Assembly (NCBI GenBank): GCA_029211145.1
Contig: JARGEQ010000082.1
Span: 1 to 64,000 of the forward strand
Reading direction: 5' to 3'
Length of the DNA stretch: 64,000 nt
Source: Marinimicrococcus flavescens
GTDB taxonomy: Bacteria; Pseudomonadota; Alphaproteobacteria; Geminicoccales; Geminicoccaceae
Positions within the stretch are counted from its first letter, which is position 1, and each line of letters opens with the position of its first letter. Below the pieces are notes generated by a model that did not search any database, was not told the origin of the DNA, and was given only the letters and a program-made list of their open reading frames with translations. Below, piece by piece: positions 26,901-35,778 of the stretch. Position numbers and translations under genes: made by a program.

Positions 26901-27776
26901 ATGTTCCGTGGCTCGATTGTGGCGTTGGTGACCCCGTTCCGCAACGGGGCGTTCGATGAGGACGCCTTTGAGGATCTCATTGAATGGCATCTGGCGGAAG
27001 GGACCGATGGCTTCGTGCCTGTCGGGACCACCGGGGAGAGCCCGACCCTCAGCCACGCCGAGCACGAGCGGGTGATCGAGCTGTGCATCGCCAGGGTGGC
27101 GGGTCGCGCGCCGGTCATTGCCGGCACCGGCTCGAACTCGACCGACGAGGCCATCAGCCTTACCCGTCACGCAAAGGAGTGCGGTGCCGACGCGGCGCTG
27201 GTCGTCACCCCCTACTACAACAAGCCGACCCAGGAAGGGCTTTTCCGGCATTTCCAGGCGATTCACGACGCGGTCGACATCCCGCTCATCATCTACAACA
27301 TTCCCGGCCGCAGCGTCGTCGACATGACGGCGGACACCATGGCGCGCCTGGCCGAGCTGCCGCGGATCGCCGGCGTGAAGGACGCCACCGGCGACATGAT
27401 GCGGCCCTTGTGGACCGCCGAGCGCTGCGGGCCGGACTTCTGCCAGCTCACTGGCGAGGACGCCACCAACCTTGCGTTCCTGGCGCATGGCGGGCACGGC
27501 GCCATCTCGGTCACCGCCAATGTCGCGCCGGGCCTTTGCGCGCGGATGCAGGACGCCTGGGCGGCCGGCCGGCCAGGCGAGGCGCTGGAGATCCACCGCC
27601 GGCTGGCGCCGCTGCACCGCGCGATGTTCTGCGAGACCAGCCCGGCCCCGGTGAAGTACGCCCTCTCCCGCCTCGGCCGCTGCGAGAACAGCCTGCGCCT
27701 GCCGATGGTCGAGCTTACGCCGGCCGGCCGCGCCCAGGTGGATGCCGCACTGGTCGCGGCCGGCCTGATCGACTGA
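26901..27776 (+). CDS. dapA: 4-hydroxy-tetrahydrodipicolinate synthase
   Basis: The 291-residue enzyme condenses pyruvate with aspartate semialdehyde in lysine and diaminopimelate synthesis. The Schiff-base lysine is Lys160 in GVKDATGDM, the catalytic Tyr132 is in IIYNIPGR, and the substrate loop is VGTTGESPTLSHAEH. Length and N terminus (MFRGSIVALVTPF) are typical. The ATG at 26901 follows AGGTGG. smpB begins six bases after its stop, a gene order common in alphaproteobacteria. Confidence 0.96.
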   Translation: MFRGSIVALVTPFRNGAFDEDAFEDLIEWHLAEGTDGFVPVGTTGESPTLSHAEHERVIELCIARVAGRAPVIAGTGSNSTDEAISLTRHAKECGADAALVVTPYYNKPTQEGLFRHFQAIHDAVDIPLIIYNIPGRSVVDMTADTMARLAELPRIAGVKDATGDMMRPLWTAERCGPDFCQLTGEDATNLAFLAHGGHGAISVTANVAPGLCARMQDAWAAGRPGEALEIHRRLAPLHRAMFCETSPAPVKYALSRLGRCENSLRLPMVELTPAGRAQVDAALVAAGLID

Positions 27777-27782
27777 GGACGC

Positions 27783-28262
27783 ATGGCGAAGAACAGCGGG
27801 GGACGCAAGCTCGTCGCCCAGAATCGCAAGGCGTTCTACGACTATGCGATCGAGGAGCGCTTCGAGGCGGGCCTGATCCTCGAGGGCAGCGAGGTCAAGT
27901 CGCTGCGCGAGGGACGAGCCACCATCACCGAGGCGCATGCCGGCGAGATGAGCGGCGATCTCTGGCTGTTCAACGCCTACATCCCTGAATATGGCGGCGC
28001 CAACCAGTTCAACCACGAGGTGCGGCGGCCGCGAAAGCTGCTGATGCGGCGCCGCGAGATCAGCCGCCTCCTGGGTCAGGTCCAGCGCAAGGGCATGACG
28101 CTGGTGCCGCTGAGCGTCTATTTCACGCCGCGTGGCTGGGCCAAGGTCGAGCTCGGCCTCGCCAAGGGCAAGCAGACCCACGACAAGCGCGCCGCCATCA
28201 AGGACCGCGACTGGAAGCGCGAGAAGGAGCGGGTCATGCGCGAGGGCCACAAGGGCGAGTGA
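27783..28262 (+). CDS. smpB: SsrA-binding protein SmpB
   Basis: The 159-residue protein binds tmRNA and brings it to stalled ribosomes for trans-translation. Conserved parts are [31 protein letters not shown], and the C-terminal [20 protein letters not shown] tail that inserts in the mRNA channel, ending in a basic helix. It is six bases downstream of dapA. The tmRNA gene itself is not in the window. Confidence 0.96.
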   Translation: MAKNSGGRKLVAQNRKAFYDYAIEERFEAGLILEGSEVKSLREGRATITEAHAGEMSGDLWLFNAYIPEYGGANQFNHEVRRPRKLLMRRREISRLLGQVQRKGMTLVPLSVYFTPRGWAKVELGLAKGKQTHDKRAAIKDRDWKREKERVMREGHKGE

Positions 28263-28336
28263 CGGCCGCGGGAGTCACTCTTCCTTAAGGCATCTGTCGC
28301 ATCCTGCGGGCCGGCAACATCGGCTCACGGGGCGGC

Positions 28337-29215
28337 ATGCTGGCTCTCGTCGGACTTGCACTGGTGGTGGTGATGGTGTTCGGCGGCTATCTTCTGGCCG
28401 GCGGCAAATTCGCCATCATCCTGCACGCGCTGCCCTTCGAGATGATGATGATCGGCGGGGCCGCGGTCGGCTCCTTCATGACCGCCAACGGCGCCCATGT
28501 CGTCAAGGGCGCGCTGGTCGACATGAAGCGGGTGGTGAGCGGCCCGCAATGGTCGCGCGACGACTATCGCGACCTGCTCTCGCTCATGTTCATGATCGTC
28601 AAGCTGCTCAAGACCCGCGGGGTCCTGGTCCTCGAGAGCCATGTCGAGCGGCCCGGCGAGAGCAGCCTGTTCGCCCGCTACCCCAAGATCGCCGGCGACC
28701 ATTTCGCGCTCGACTTCATCGCCGACACGGTCCGCATGATGACCATGAGCATGGACGATCCGTTCCAGGTCGAGGAGTGCATGCAGCGCCAGCTGCGCAA
28801 GCACCACGCCGAGCTGCACGCCCGCGGCATCGCCCTGCAGAACGTGGCCGACGCCATGCCGGCGTTGGGCATCGTGGCGGCGGTGCTGGGCGTGGTGAAG
28901 ACGATGGCCTCCATCAACGAGCCGGTGGAGGTGCTGGGCGCGATGATCGGCGGGGCGCTGGTGGGCACCTTCCTGGGCGTCTATCTGGCCTACGGCTTCG
29001 TCGGGCCGATCGCCGCCAGGATGCTGCAGACCTACGACGACGACGCGCAGTTCTACGCCATCATCCGCGACTGCCTCGTGGGCTATCTCCAGGGCCATTC
29101 GGCACCGGTCGCGGTCGAGCTGGCGCGCGGCAACGTGCCCAGCATGGTCCAGCCGACCTTCCACGAGATGGATGGGGTATTGGCCGGCCTGCCCTCCGAC
29201 CCGCTGGCGGCCTGA
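28337..29215 (+). CDS. motA: Flagellar motor stator protein MotA
   Basis: The 292-residue inner-membrane protein forms the ion channel of the flagellar stator with MotB. Four membrane spans are visible: two at the N terminus (LALVGLALVVVMVFGGYLL; MMMIGGAAVGSFMT) and two later (MPALGIVAAVLGVVKTM; GGALVGTFLGVYLAYG). The long cytoplasmic loop carries the charged residues that touch FliG. MotB starts one base after its stop codon. No other flagellar genes are nearby, so the stator pair sits away from the main flagellar cluster. Confidence 0.95.
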   Translation: MLALVGLALVVVMVFGGYLLAGGKFAIILHALPFEMMMIGGAAVGSFMTANGAHVVKGALVDMKRVVSGPQWSRDDYRDLLSLMFMIVKLLKTRGVLVLESHVERPGESSLFARYPKIAGDHFALDFIADTVRMMTMSMDDPFQVEECMQRQLRKHHAELHARGIALQNVADAMPALGIVAAVLGVVKTMASINEPVEVLGAMIGGALVGTFLGVYLAYGFVGPIAARMLQTYDDDAQFYAIIRDCLVGYLQGHSAPVAVELARGNVPSMVQPTFHEMDGVLAGLPSDPLAA

Positions 29216-29216
29216 G

Positions 29217-30128
29217 ATGAACCGCGACCGCCCGCTGGTCATCAAGCGCGTCACGCCCCCCGCCGGCCATGCAAGGCACGGCGGCGCCTGGAAGGTCGCC
29301 TATGCCGACTTCGTGACGGCGATGATGGCCTTCTTCCTGCTTCTCTGGCTGCTCAGCACCTCCAGCGAGGACACGCTCAAGGGCCTCGCCGAATATTTCA
29401 GCGAGGCGGTCATCCAAAACGGCCCGCCCGGCGGCGTGGACGGCATCCTCGCGGGCATGAGCGTGCGGCCCTCGCCGTTCGCGCCGAGCTCGATGCCCGC
29501 CGGTCCCGAGCAGCGCTTGCGCCTGCGCACCGAGCGCCAGCCCGAGGCGACACTGGGGCTGGCTGGCGTGCCGCTGACCGCGCACGACGAGGCGATGGAC
29601 GACGAATCCTTCGAGCGGGAGCGCGAGCGGCGCGAGCGCGAGAGCTTCGAGGCAGCGCGCACCGCCCTGTTCGATGCCCTGGAGCGCTCGCCCGATCTGG
29701 GGCGGTTCCGCGACAGCCTGCTGGTCGACCAGACGCCCGAGGGGCTGCGCATCCAGATCCTCGACCGTGACCAGTACGCGATGTTCCCGGTCGGCAGCGA
29801 CCAGATGTACCCGCACACCCGCGAGCTGCTCGAGCTGGTCGTGCGATCGATCGCGAGCCTGCCGAACCGGCTGTCGATCCGCGGCCACACCGACGCGTTG
29901 CCCTTCGCTCCCGGCGCCGAGTACGACAACTGGCGGCTCTCGACCGACCGCGCCAACGCCACCCGCAGCGCCATGCTCGCCGCAGGCCTCGCCAGCCCGA
30001 GGGTGGTCGAGGTGGTCGGCAGGGCTGACGCCGACCCGCTCTTTCCCGAAGCCCCGCAGGATCCGAGAAACCGGCGGATCTCGCTCGTCCTGCTGCACGA
30101 GCGGCCGCCGCCGGCAGCGGCCCCTTGA
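29217..30128 (+). CDS. motB: Flagellar motor protein MotB
   Basis: The 303-residue protein has a short cytoplasmic N terminus, one membrane span (FVTAMMAFFLLLWLLSTSS) preceded by the ion-binding Asp31 in YADF, a plug and linker region rich in charged residues (ERERERRERESFEAAR), and a C-terminal OmpA-like peptidoglycan-binding domain (RGHTDALPF, LSTDRANATRS, RNRRISLVLL). It anchors the stator to the cell wall. The ATG at 29217 immediately follows the motA stop (TGAGATG), so the genes are co-translated. Confidence 0.95.
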   Translation: MNRDRPLVIKRVTPPAGHARHGGAWKVAYADFVTAMMAFFLLLWLLSTSSEDTLKGLAEYFSEAVIQNGPPGGVDGILAGMSVRPSPFAPSSMPAGPEQRLRLRTERQPEATLGLAGVPLTAHDEAMDDESFERERERRERESFEAARTALFDALERSPDLGRFRDSLLVDQTPEGLRIQILDRDQYAMFPVGSDQMYPHTRELLELVVRSIASLPNRLSIRGHTDALPFAPGAEYDNWRLSTDRANATRSAMLAAGLASPRVVEVVGRADADPLFPEAPQDPRNRRISLVLLHERPPPAAAP

Positions 30129-30216
30129 CGGTACGGGCCCGTGCGCCAAGCTGCTGCGGGGCAGGGCCGGCGTGGCCGGCGCGCCTGACGGCAACCGGGC
30201 TTGCCACGGACGGAGC

Positions 30217-31179
30217 ATGCGGGAACCAAGCGCACTGGCGACGGAGCTTCTGCCGAGCGGCATCCGCTGCGTGGCGCTGGTCCCGCGCGGGGGAGCGCGG
30301 GCGACGGTCCTCGTGCTGCCGGGGCGCGGCGAGTTCATCGAGAAGTACCGAGAGACCACCTCCCGCCTGCTCGGGCGCAGGCTGGCGGTCGTCAAGTTCG
30401 ACTGGCGCGGGCAAGGCGGCTCGCGCCGGCTGCTGCCCCAGCGTCATCGCGGCCACATCGCGGACTTCGCGGATTATCTGGAGGATCTCGAGCAGGTCGT
30501 CGCGTGGATCCGCAGGCAGGAGCTTCCCGGGCGTTGCCTGATCCTCGCCCATTCGATGGGCGGCCATGTAGCGCTGCGCCGCCTGGCGACGGCGCCCGAG
30601 CCCTTCCTGGCCGCCGCCATGATCGCGCCCATGTTCGACATCCGCCTGTCGCTGCCGCGCTGGGTGGTGGAGATGATCGCCCGGGCGGGGGCCGGGCTCG
30701 GTGCCGCCGGCAGCTATCTGCCGGGCCAGCGCGACCCCGACCTCGCGCGGGGCCGCTTCGAGGGCAACCGCCTGACCTCCTGCCCGGAGAGCTGGGCACT
30801 GTGGCGCGAGTTGCTCGCCCGGCACCGGCATCTGGCGCTGGGTGGCGTCACCTATGGCTGGCTGGCGGCCGGCCTGCGCTCGATCCGTCTTTCCCGTGCG
30901 CCGGACATGCTGGAGCGCGTCATGACGCCGATCCTCGTGCTGCAGGCTGGACAGGACCGCCTGGTCTGCAACCTCGCCCAGGAGGAATTCGTCCGCCGCC
31001 TGCCCGCTGCCCGCCTCGAGCGTTTTCCCGATGCACGTCACGATCTGCTTTGGGAACGCACGCCGGTCCGGGAGGCGGCGCTCGAGAGCATCACGGACTT
31101 CTTCGAGGCGGCGCTCGCCGAGCCTGGGCGGCTCGCCGCGCCGCTCGACCCCGCCGATTCGGCGGTCCCGTCCGGCTGA
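30217..31179 (+). CDS. Alpha/beta hydrolase, lysophospholipase/monoacylglycerol-lipase-like
   Basis: The 320-residue protein has the alpha/beta hydrolase core: an oxyanion strand VLVLPGRGEFIEKY, the region FDWRGQGGS, nucleophile Ser113 in LAHSMGGH, a late Asp in LQAGQDRLV and His in FPDARHDLLWE. The RGQGGS and HSMGGH motifs are those of PldB-type lysophospholipases and monoacylglycerol lipases. No signal peptide is visible, so it acts in the cytoplasm or at the inner face of the membrane. The ATG at 30217 follows CGGAG closely. It stands alone after motB, and a 239-base inverted-repeat element begins 13 bases after its stop. Confidence 0.85.
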   Translation: MREPSALATELLPSGIRCVALVPRGGARATVLVLPGRGEFIEKYRETTSRLLGRRLAVVKFDWRGQGGSRRLLPQRHRGHIADFADYLEDLEQVVAWIRRQELPGRCLILAHSMGGHVALRRLATAPEPFLAAAMIAPMFDIRLSLPRWVVEMIARAGAGLGAAGSYLPGQRDPDLARGRFEGNRLTSCPESWALWRELLARHRHLALGGVTYGWLAAGLRSIRLSRAPDMLERVMTPILVLQAGQDRLVCNLAQEEFVRRLPAARLERFPDARHDLLWERTPVREAALESITDFFEAALAEPGRLAAPLDPADSAVPSG

Positions 31180-31192
31180 GCGGGGCGACCTC

Positions 31193-31431
31193 CAAGGCGC
31201 TGCGCGCGGCTTTCGTTCTCGCTTTTCGTCAATCGGCGGCGGTGAGCTTTCGCCGGTTGTATGGGCTTGCCGACGCCCTTCTCGCCGGCCGTTGGCGATG
31301 GGCGCCGCGCGGAAGACTGGAGAAGGGCAACTGCCGGACGGCGCCTGCTGCCTCCAGCGGAGGTGCGACGCTGCTCCCGCAAGCGCGGTCAATCGGCCAA
31401 CAGCGAAAACACGGCCGCGCGCAGCGCCTTG
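31193..31431. repeat. Inverted-repeat element, copy B (239 bp)
   Basis: The ends are CAAGGCGCTGCGCGCGGC (31193-31210) and its perfect complement (31414-31431). An inner pair GCCCTTCTC (31275-31283) and GAGAAGGGC (31320-31328) is nested near the same centre. The element fills most of the gap between two convergent genes, an alpha/beta hydrolase (stop 31179) and a uracil-DNA glycosylase (stop 31490), and could act on the ends of both transcripts. The ends match copy A at 4838-5074 exactly over 18 bases; the interiors differ in sequence but share the nested-hairpin plan. Confidence 0.65.
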
Positions 31432-31489
31432 CCCCGGCGCGGTCGCCGAGAGCCTCCGTCGGTGGCGCAACCGTCGAGCGCCGCCGGGC

Positions 31490-32140
31490 TCAGGCCGCGG
31501 TTGCGCGGCGCCTCAGCTCGGCTGCAGCGGCGCCGAGCGCTGCCGCGAACATCTCCGGCGTGAGGCGACCGGTGTTCACGTTGTAGCGGGAGGAATGGTA
31601 GGTGTCGAAGAGGACCGGGCCGTCGGGCAGCTCGTGCCGCGCGCCGTGCCCGAAGGGGAAGGCGGCGAGTCGCAGGCCCAGGGTGCGCAGCACTGCGTCG
31701 TGCGCAATGCGGCCCAGTGCCAGGACCACCTGCGGCGGCGTCCCGGCGCGCAGCTCGTCCTCGAGGAACGGGCGGCAGGCCGCCACCTCGGCGCCGACCG
31801 GCTTGTTGGCCGGCGGCACGCAGCGCACCGCGTTGGTGACCCGGCAGTCGAGGAGCTCCAGCCCATCGTCGGGGCGCGCCTCGAAACTGCCGCGGCTCAG
31901 GCCTTCGGCGCCCAGCGCCGGGTAGAGCACGGCGCCGGCGAAGTCGCCGGTGAACGGGCGGCCGGTCCGGTTGGCGCCACGCAGGCCCGGCGCCAACCCG
32001 ACAACCAGAAGGCCGCCGTCCGGGGCTCCGAAGGAGGGGACGGGGGCGTTGTGCCAGTCCGGATGCGCGGCGCGCTGCTCCTCGCGGAACGAAGCGAGGC
32101 GCGGGCAGCGCCGGCAGTCGCGGTCGGGGGCGCGGCGCAC
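31490..32140 (-). CDS. Uracil-DNA glycosylase, family 5 (UdgB type)
   Basis: The protein of about 216 residues removes uracil and related deaminated bases from DNA. Motif 1 is GLAPGLRGANRTGRPFTGD and motif 3 is YHSSRYNVNTGRLTPEM with His182, both distinctive of family 5. Four cysteines (Cys9 and Cys12 in CRRC, Cys107, Cys122) provide the 4Fe-4S cluster. Family 5 enzymes lack the polar catalytic residue found in other families at motif 1, as is true here. A GTG at 32140, five bases from the stop of the upstream gene, fits the usual N terminus; the frame stays open to 32236 inside that gene. Confidence 0.9.
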   Translation of the reverse strand: MRRAPDRDCRRCPRLASFREEQRAAHPDWHNAPVPSFGAPDGGLLVVGLAPGLRGANRTGRPFTGDFAGAVLYPALGAEGLSRGSFEARPDDGLELLDCRVTNAVRCVPPANKPVGAEVAACRPFLEDELRAGTPPQVVLALGRIAHDAVLRTLGLRLAAFPFGHGARHELPDGPVLFDTYHSSRYNVNTGRLTPEMFAAALGAAAAELRRRATAA

Positions 32141-32144
32141 CGGC

Positions 32145-32771
32145 TCAGACGGGCTCGCCGTTGTCGAACTCGTCCTCGTCGAAATAGTCGTCCTCATGGG
32201 CCGGCTCGGGAGCGCGGGCGCTGTGCTGGCGGGCAATCAGCGGCTGTAGCTCGGCGAGGTCGAGGAACGTGTCGGCCTGGCGCCGCAGCTCGTCGGCGAT
32301 CATCGGCGGCGAGGTGCGGATCGTGCTGATGACGGTGACCCTCACGCCGCGGCGCTGCACCGCCTCGACGAGGCGGCGGAAGTCGCCGTCGCCCGAGATC
32401 AACACCACGTGATCGACGTGCTCGGCCACCTCCATGACGTCGACGGCGATCTCGACGTCCATGTTGCCCTTGTACTTGCGCCGCCCGGTGGCCTGGGTGA
32501 ATTCCTTGAGCGGCTTAGTCACCATCGTGTAGCCGTTATAGTCGAGCCAGTCGACCAGCGGCCGGATCGGCGAGTATTCCTGCTCGTCGAGCAGCGCCGT
32601 GTAGTAGTAGGCCCGGACAAACCGGCAGTCCGAGGAGAACACCTCGAGGAGCCGGCGATAGTCGATATCGAACCCGATGGCACGTGCCGCCTGGTAGAGA
32701 TTCGCACCGTCGATGAACAGTGCGATGCGGTCCGTGGGATTGCAGATCTTCGGCAGGGCGTTGGTGCCCAT
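32145..32771 (-). CDS. NYN-domain protein, LabA/DUF88 type
   Basis: The 208-residue protein has the PIN-like NYN fold predicted to be an RNase or nucleic-acid-binding domain. Acidic metal-site residues are in ALFIDGANLY (Asp21), NMDVEIAVDVM and LISGDGDFRRLV. The C-terminal 30 residues are acidic (EDDYFDEDEFDNGE) and probably disordered. It is divergent from rpoZ, and its stop lies five bases before the uracil-DNA glycosylase start, so the two minus-strand genes form an operon. Its target in the cell is not known. Confidence 0.9.
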   Translation of the reverse strand: MGTNALPKICNPTDRIALFIDGANLYQAARAIGFDIDYRRLLEVFSSDCRFVRAYYYTALLDEQEYSPIRPLVDWLDYNGYTMVTKPLKEFTQATGRRKYKGNMDVEIAVDVMEVAEHVDHVVLISGDGDFRRLVEAVQRRGVRVTVISTIRTSPPMIADELRRQADTFLDLAELQPLIARQHSARAPEPAHEDDYFDEDEFDNGEPV

Positions 32772-33054
32772 GTGTCTCGCTCCAGCAGCCTGTATATGCT
32801 AGGCGGCGCCAATGAGCATTGCGCCGTCCCGTTTTGTTTGCGAGTTTCGTGTAACGAGGTCGATAACACGGTGCAGCAGGCCTGAACAGACGCCAGCGCG
32901 GGTGCCGCCGCGGCTGGGCCGGGCACGGTCCGCGGCGGGCTGCGGCGCGATGGCGCAGCGTCGGCGGTTTGTGCGCCGGCCCTTTGCAGCTGGCGGGTGC
33001 GTGAGCTAGGTAACAGGGTAGCGAGCATCCGGAATCCATGAAGAGGCGGCATCC

Positions 33055-33414
33055 ATGGCCCGTATCACGGTCGAAGACTGCATCGAGCGCGTTCCCTCGC
33101 GGTTCGAGCTGGTCATGCTGGCGGCGCAGCGGGCGCGCGATATCTCCGCCGGCAGCGGCCTGACGGTCGATCGCGACAACGACAAGAACCCCGTCGTCGC
33201 CCTGCGCGAGATCGCCGACCAGACGGTCGAGCTCGACCATCTTCGCTACGAGCTGGTGCATGGCCTGCGCCGTCACGTCGATCTCGAGAGCGAGGAGCCG
33301 GTCGACCTGCAAAAGGAGCTCGAGGCCCTCATGCCGCCGCAGGACGTGGGCGCGGTGGCGCCGATGCCGGCCGGTGTGAGCTACCAGGAGTTCGACGTCG
33401 CCGATCAGGACTGA
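33055..33414 (+). CDS. rpoZ: RNA polymerase omega subunit
   Basis: The 119-residue protein binds the beta' subunit and helps RNA polymerase assembly; in many bacteria it forms part of a ppGpp site. The N terminus ([19 protein letters not shown]) and [14 protein letters not shown] are diagnostic, with [12 protein letters not shown] following. The acidic C-terminal tail is longer than in E. coli and typical of alphaproteobacteria. It is 36 bases upstream of the rsh gene, a standard arrangement that links the polymerase to the ppGpp enzyme. Confidence 0.96.
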   Translation: MARITVEDCIERVPSRFELVMLAAQRARDISAGSGLTVDRDNDKNPVVALREIADQTVELDHLRYELVHGLRRHVDLESEEPVDLQKELEALMPPQDVGAVAPMPAGVSYQEFDVADQD

Positions 33415-33450
33415 TCTTCCCGGGGGCGTGGCGCAGCTGATGGCAGGGGC

Positions 33451-35697
33451 ATGATGGAAGCGGCCGGCGCTACTGCCCCCATCGACGCCCTCCCCGCCGC
33501 CGCGCGGGGCCTTGCGGCGGAGAGTGCCCGGCCGCCACGCCGGCCGGTCATGCGCCAGTACGAGCTCGTCGAGCGGGTCCGGTCCTACGATCCGGACGCC
33601 GACGAGGATCTCTTGAACCGCGCCTATGTCTTCGCGATGAAGGCGCACGGCGCCCAGCTGCGCGCCTCCGGCGACCCCTACTTCCACCATCCGGTAGAGG
33701 TCGCCGGCATCCTCACGAGCCTCCGGCTCGACAGCGCCACCATCGCCACCGCCCTGCTGCACGACACCGTCGAGGACACTGGCGCTACCCTCGAGGAGAT
33801 CCGCCGGCTGTTCGGCGCCACCATCGCCAAGCTGGTCGACGGCGTCACCAAGCTCAACAAGCTCGAGATCCAGTCGGCGCACACCGCGCAGGCCGAGAAT
33901 TTCCGCAAGCTGCTGCTCGCCATGTCCGAGGACATCCGCGTGCTGCTGGTCAAGCTCGCGGATCGCCTGCACAACATGCGCACGCTCCACTTCATCAAGA
34001 AGGTCGAGAAGCGCCGGCGGATCGCCGCCGAGACCATGGAGATCTACGCGCCGCTGGCCGAGCGCATCGGCATGGACTCGATGAAGGCCGAGCTCGAGGA
34101 TCTGGCCTTCGCCGAGCTTTTCCCCGACGCCCGCGAGAGCATCGTCCATCGCCTCCACCAGCTGCGCCGCGACGATACCAAGCTCATCGAGCGGATCGTG
34201 GCGGAGCTCCACGACACACTGGCGGGTGCCGGGATCGAGGCGCAGATCAGCGGCCGCGAGAAGACCCCGATCTCCATCTGGCGCAAGATGGAGCGCAAGA
34301 ACATCAGCTTCGAGCAGCTGGCCGACATCATGGCCTTCCGGGTCGAGGTGGATTCGGTACAGAACTGCTACGCCGCGCTGGGGGTGATCCACGGCCGCTA
34401 CCAGATGCTGCCGGGCCGCTTCAAGGACTTCATCAGCACCCCCAAGCCCAACGGCTACCGCTCGCTGCACACCACCATCATCGGTCCCGACCGGCGCAAG
34501 ATCGAGGTGCAGATCCGCACCGCCGAGATGCATTCGGTGGCCGAGCTGGGCGTGGCCGCACACTGGGCCTACAAGCAGAACAGCCACGTCACCGAGGGCA
34601 AGCGCTATCGCTGGATCCGCGAGCTTTTGGACATTCTCGAGCACGCCGCGGAGCCCGAGGAGTTTCTCGAGAACACCAAGCTCGAGATGTACCAGGACCA
34701 GGTGTTCTGCTTCTCGCCCAAGGGCGATCTGATCGCCCTGCCGCGCGGCGCCACGCCGATCGACTTCGCCTACGCGGTCCACTCCGAGGTCGGCGACCAC
34801 TGCGTCGGCGCCAAGGTGGACGGCCGCATGGTGCAGCTGCGCACGCAGCTCTCCAACGGCGACCAGGTCGACATCATCACCAGCAAGAACGCCGCCCCCT
34901 CGGCGGAGTGGGAGCGGTTCGCAGTCACCGGCAAGGCGCGGGCGCGGATCCGCCGCCATGTGCGGACCCGCCAGCGCGGCGATTTCGTCGAGCAGGGCCG
35001 CGATCTTCTTCAGCGCCAGGCACGGGCCGAGAACGTGCAGTTGAGCGAGAAGCAGCTCGAGAAGGTCCTGGAGGGCCTTCACCAGAGGTCGGTCGAGGAT
35101 CTGCTGGCTGCCGTCGGCGAGGGTACGCTCGGCCCCAGGACCGTTCTCGACACCGTCTTTCCCGAGCTCAAGCGTCCGCAGCCGCCGAGCGATCCGCTGC
35201 GCACGCTGCCCGCACGCCGCGGCAAGCCCGAGCCGCTGATCGAGAGCGGCGAGACGCCGATCCTCGGCCTGCCGGCCGGTGTTGCCTTCCAGTATGCCGG
35301 CTGCTGCCATCCGGTGCCCGGCGACCCGATCGTCGGCGTGGTACGCACCGGCCGGGCGGTGACCATCCACCGCGCCGGCTGCGCGAACCTGGAGCGTCTC
35401 CAGGACGAGGACGGCCGCAGCCTCGATGTCGGCTGGAACAGCCGCAAGGCGGCACCGCGCGCGGTCGCCCGGCTCGGCCTGATGACGCTCAACCGGCCCG
35501 GGGCGCTGGGCAACATCTCGACCCTGATCGGCAAGCTCGAGGGCAACATCGTCGACGTCAGGTTCCTGCGCCGCGCCCACGACCATCTGGAGATGCTGCT
35601 CGATGTCGAGGTGGCCGATCTGGAGCAACTGCACCGGATCAAGGCCGGCCTGCGTGCGACATCCGTGGTGGCGTCGGTCGAGCGCATCGCGGGTTGA
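33451..35697 (+). CDS. rsh: Bifunctional (p)ppGpp synthetase/hydrolase (RelA/SpoT homologue)
   Basis: The 748-residue enzyme makes and degrades (p)ppGpp. Order of domains: HD hydrolase (YFHHPVEVAG and LLHDTVEDT, about 78-110), synthetase (RFKD at 323-326 and NGYRSLHTTI just after), TGS (VFCFSPKGDLIALPRGATP), and a C-terminal ACT domain (LMTLNRPGALGNIS). The intact HDxxED and the basic RFKD motif point to a bifunctional enzyme. The family start MRQYELVERV corresponds to an ATG at 33550, so the 33 residues before it may not be translated, although the ATG at 33451 has a better ribosome-binding site. Confidence 0.95.
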   Translation: MMEAAGATAPIDALPAAARGLAAESARPPRRPVMRQYELVERVRSYDPDADEDLLNRAYVFAMKAHGAQLRASGDPYFHHPVEVAGILTSLRLDSATIATALLHDTVEDTGATLEEIRRLFGATIAKLVDGVTKLNKLEIQSAHTAQAENFRKLLLAMSEDIRVLLVKLADRLHNMRTLHFIKKVEKRRRIAAETMEIYAPLAERIGMDSMKAELEDLAFAELFPDARESIVHRLHQLRRDDTKLIERIVAELHDTLAGAGIEAQISGREKTPISIWRKMERKNISFEQLADIMAFRVEVDSVQNCYAALGVIHGRYQMLPGRFKDFISTPKPNGYRSLHTTIIGPDRRKIEVQIRTAEMHSVAELGVAAHWAYKQNSHVTEGKRYRWIRELLDILEHAAEPEEFLENTKLEMYQDQVFCFSPKGDLIALPRGATPIDFAYAVHSEVGDHCVGAKVDGRMVQLRTQLSNGDQVDIITSKNAAPSAEWERFAVTGKARARIRRHVRTRQRGDFVEQGRDLLQRQARAENVQLSEKQLEKVLEGLHQRSVEDLLAAVGEGTLGPRTVLDTVFPELKRPQPPSDPLRTLPARRGKPEPLIESGETPILGLPAGVAFQYAGCCHPVPGDPIVGVVRTGRAVTIHRAGCANLERLQDEDGRSLDVGWNSRKAAPRAVARLGLMTLNRPGALGNISTLIGKLEGNIVDVRFLRRAHDHLEMLLDVEVADLEQLHRIKAGLRATSVVASVERIAG

Positions 35698-35778
35698 CGG
35701 GGAGGCGGGGGCGGGCCACCTAGCGGCTGGCGCCGGAGGTTCCGGCGCCCGGGCCACGATCGGGACGCGGGCAACTCG

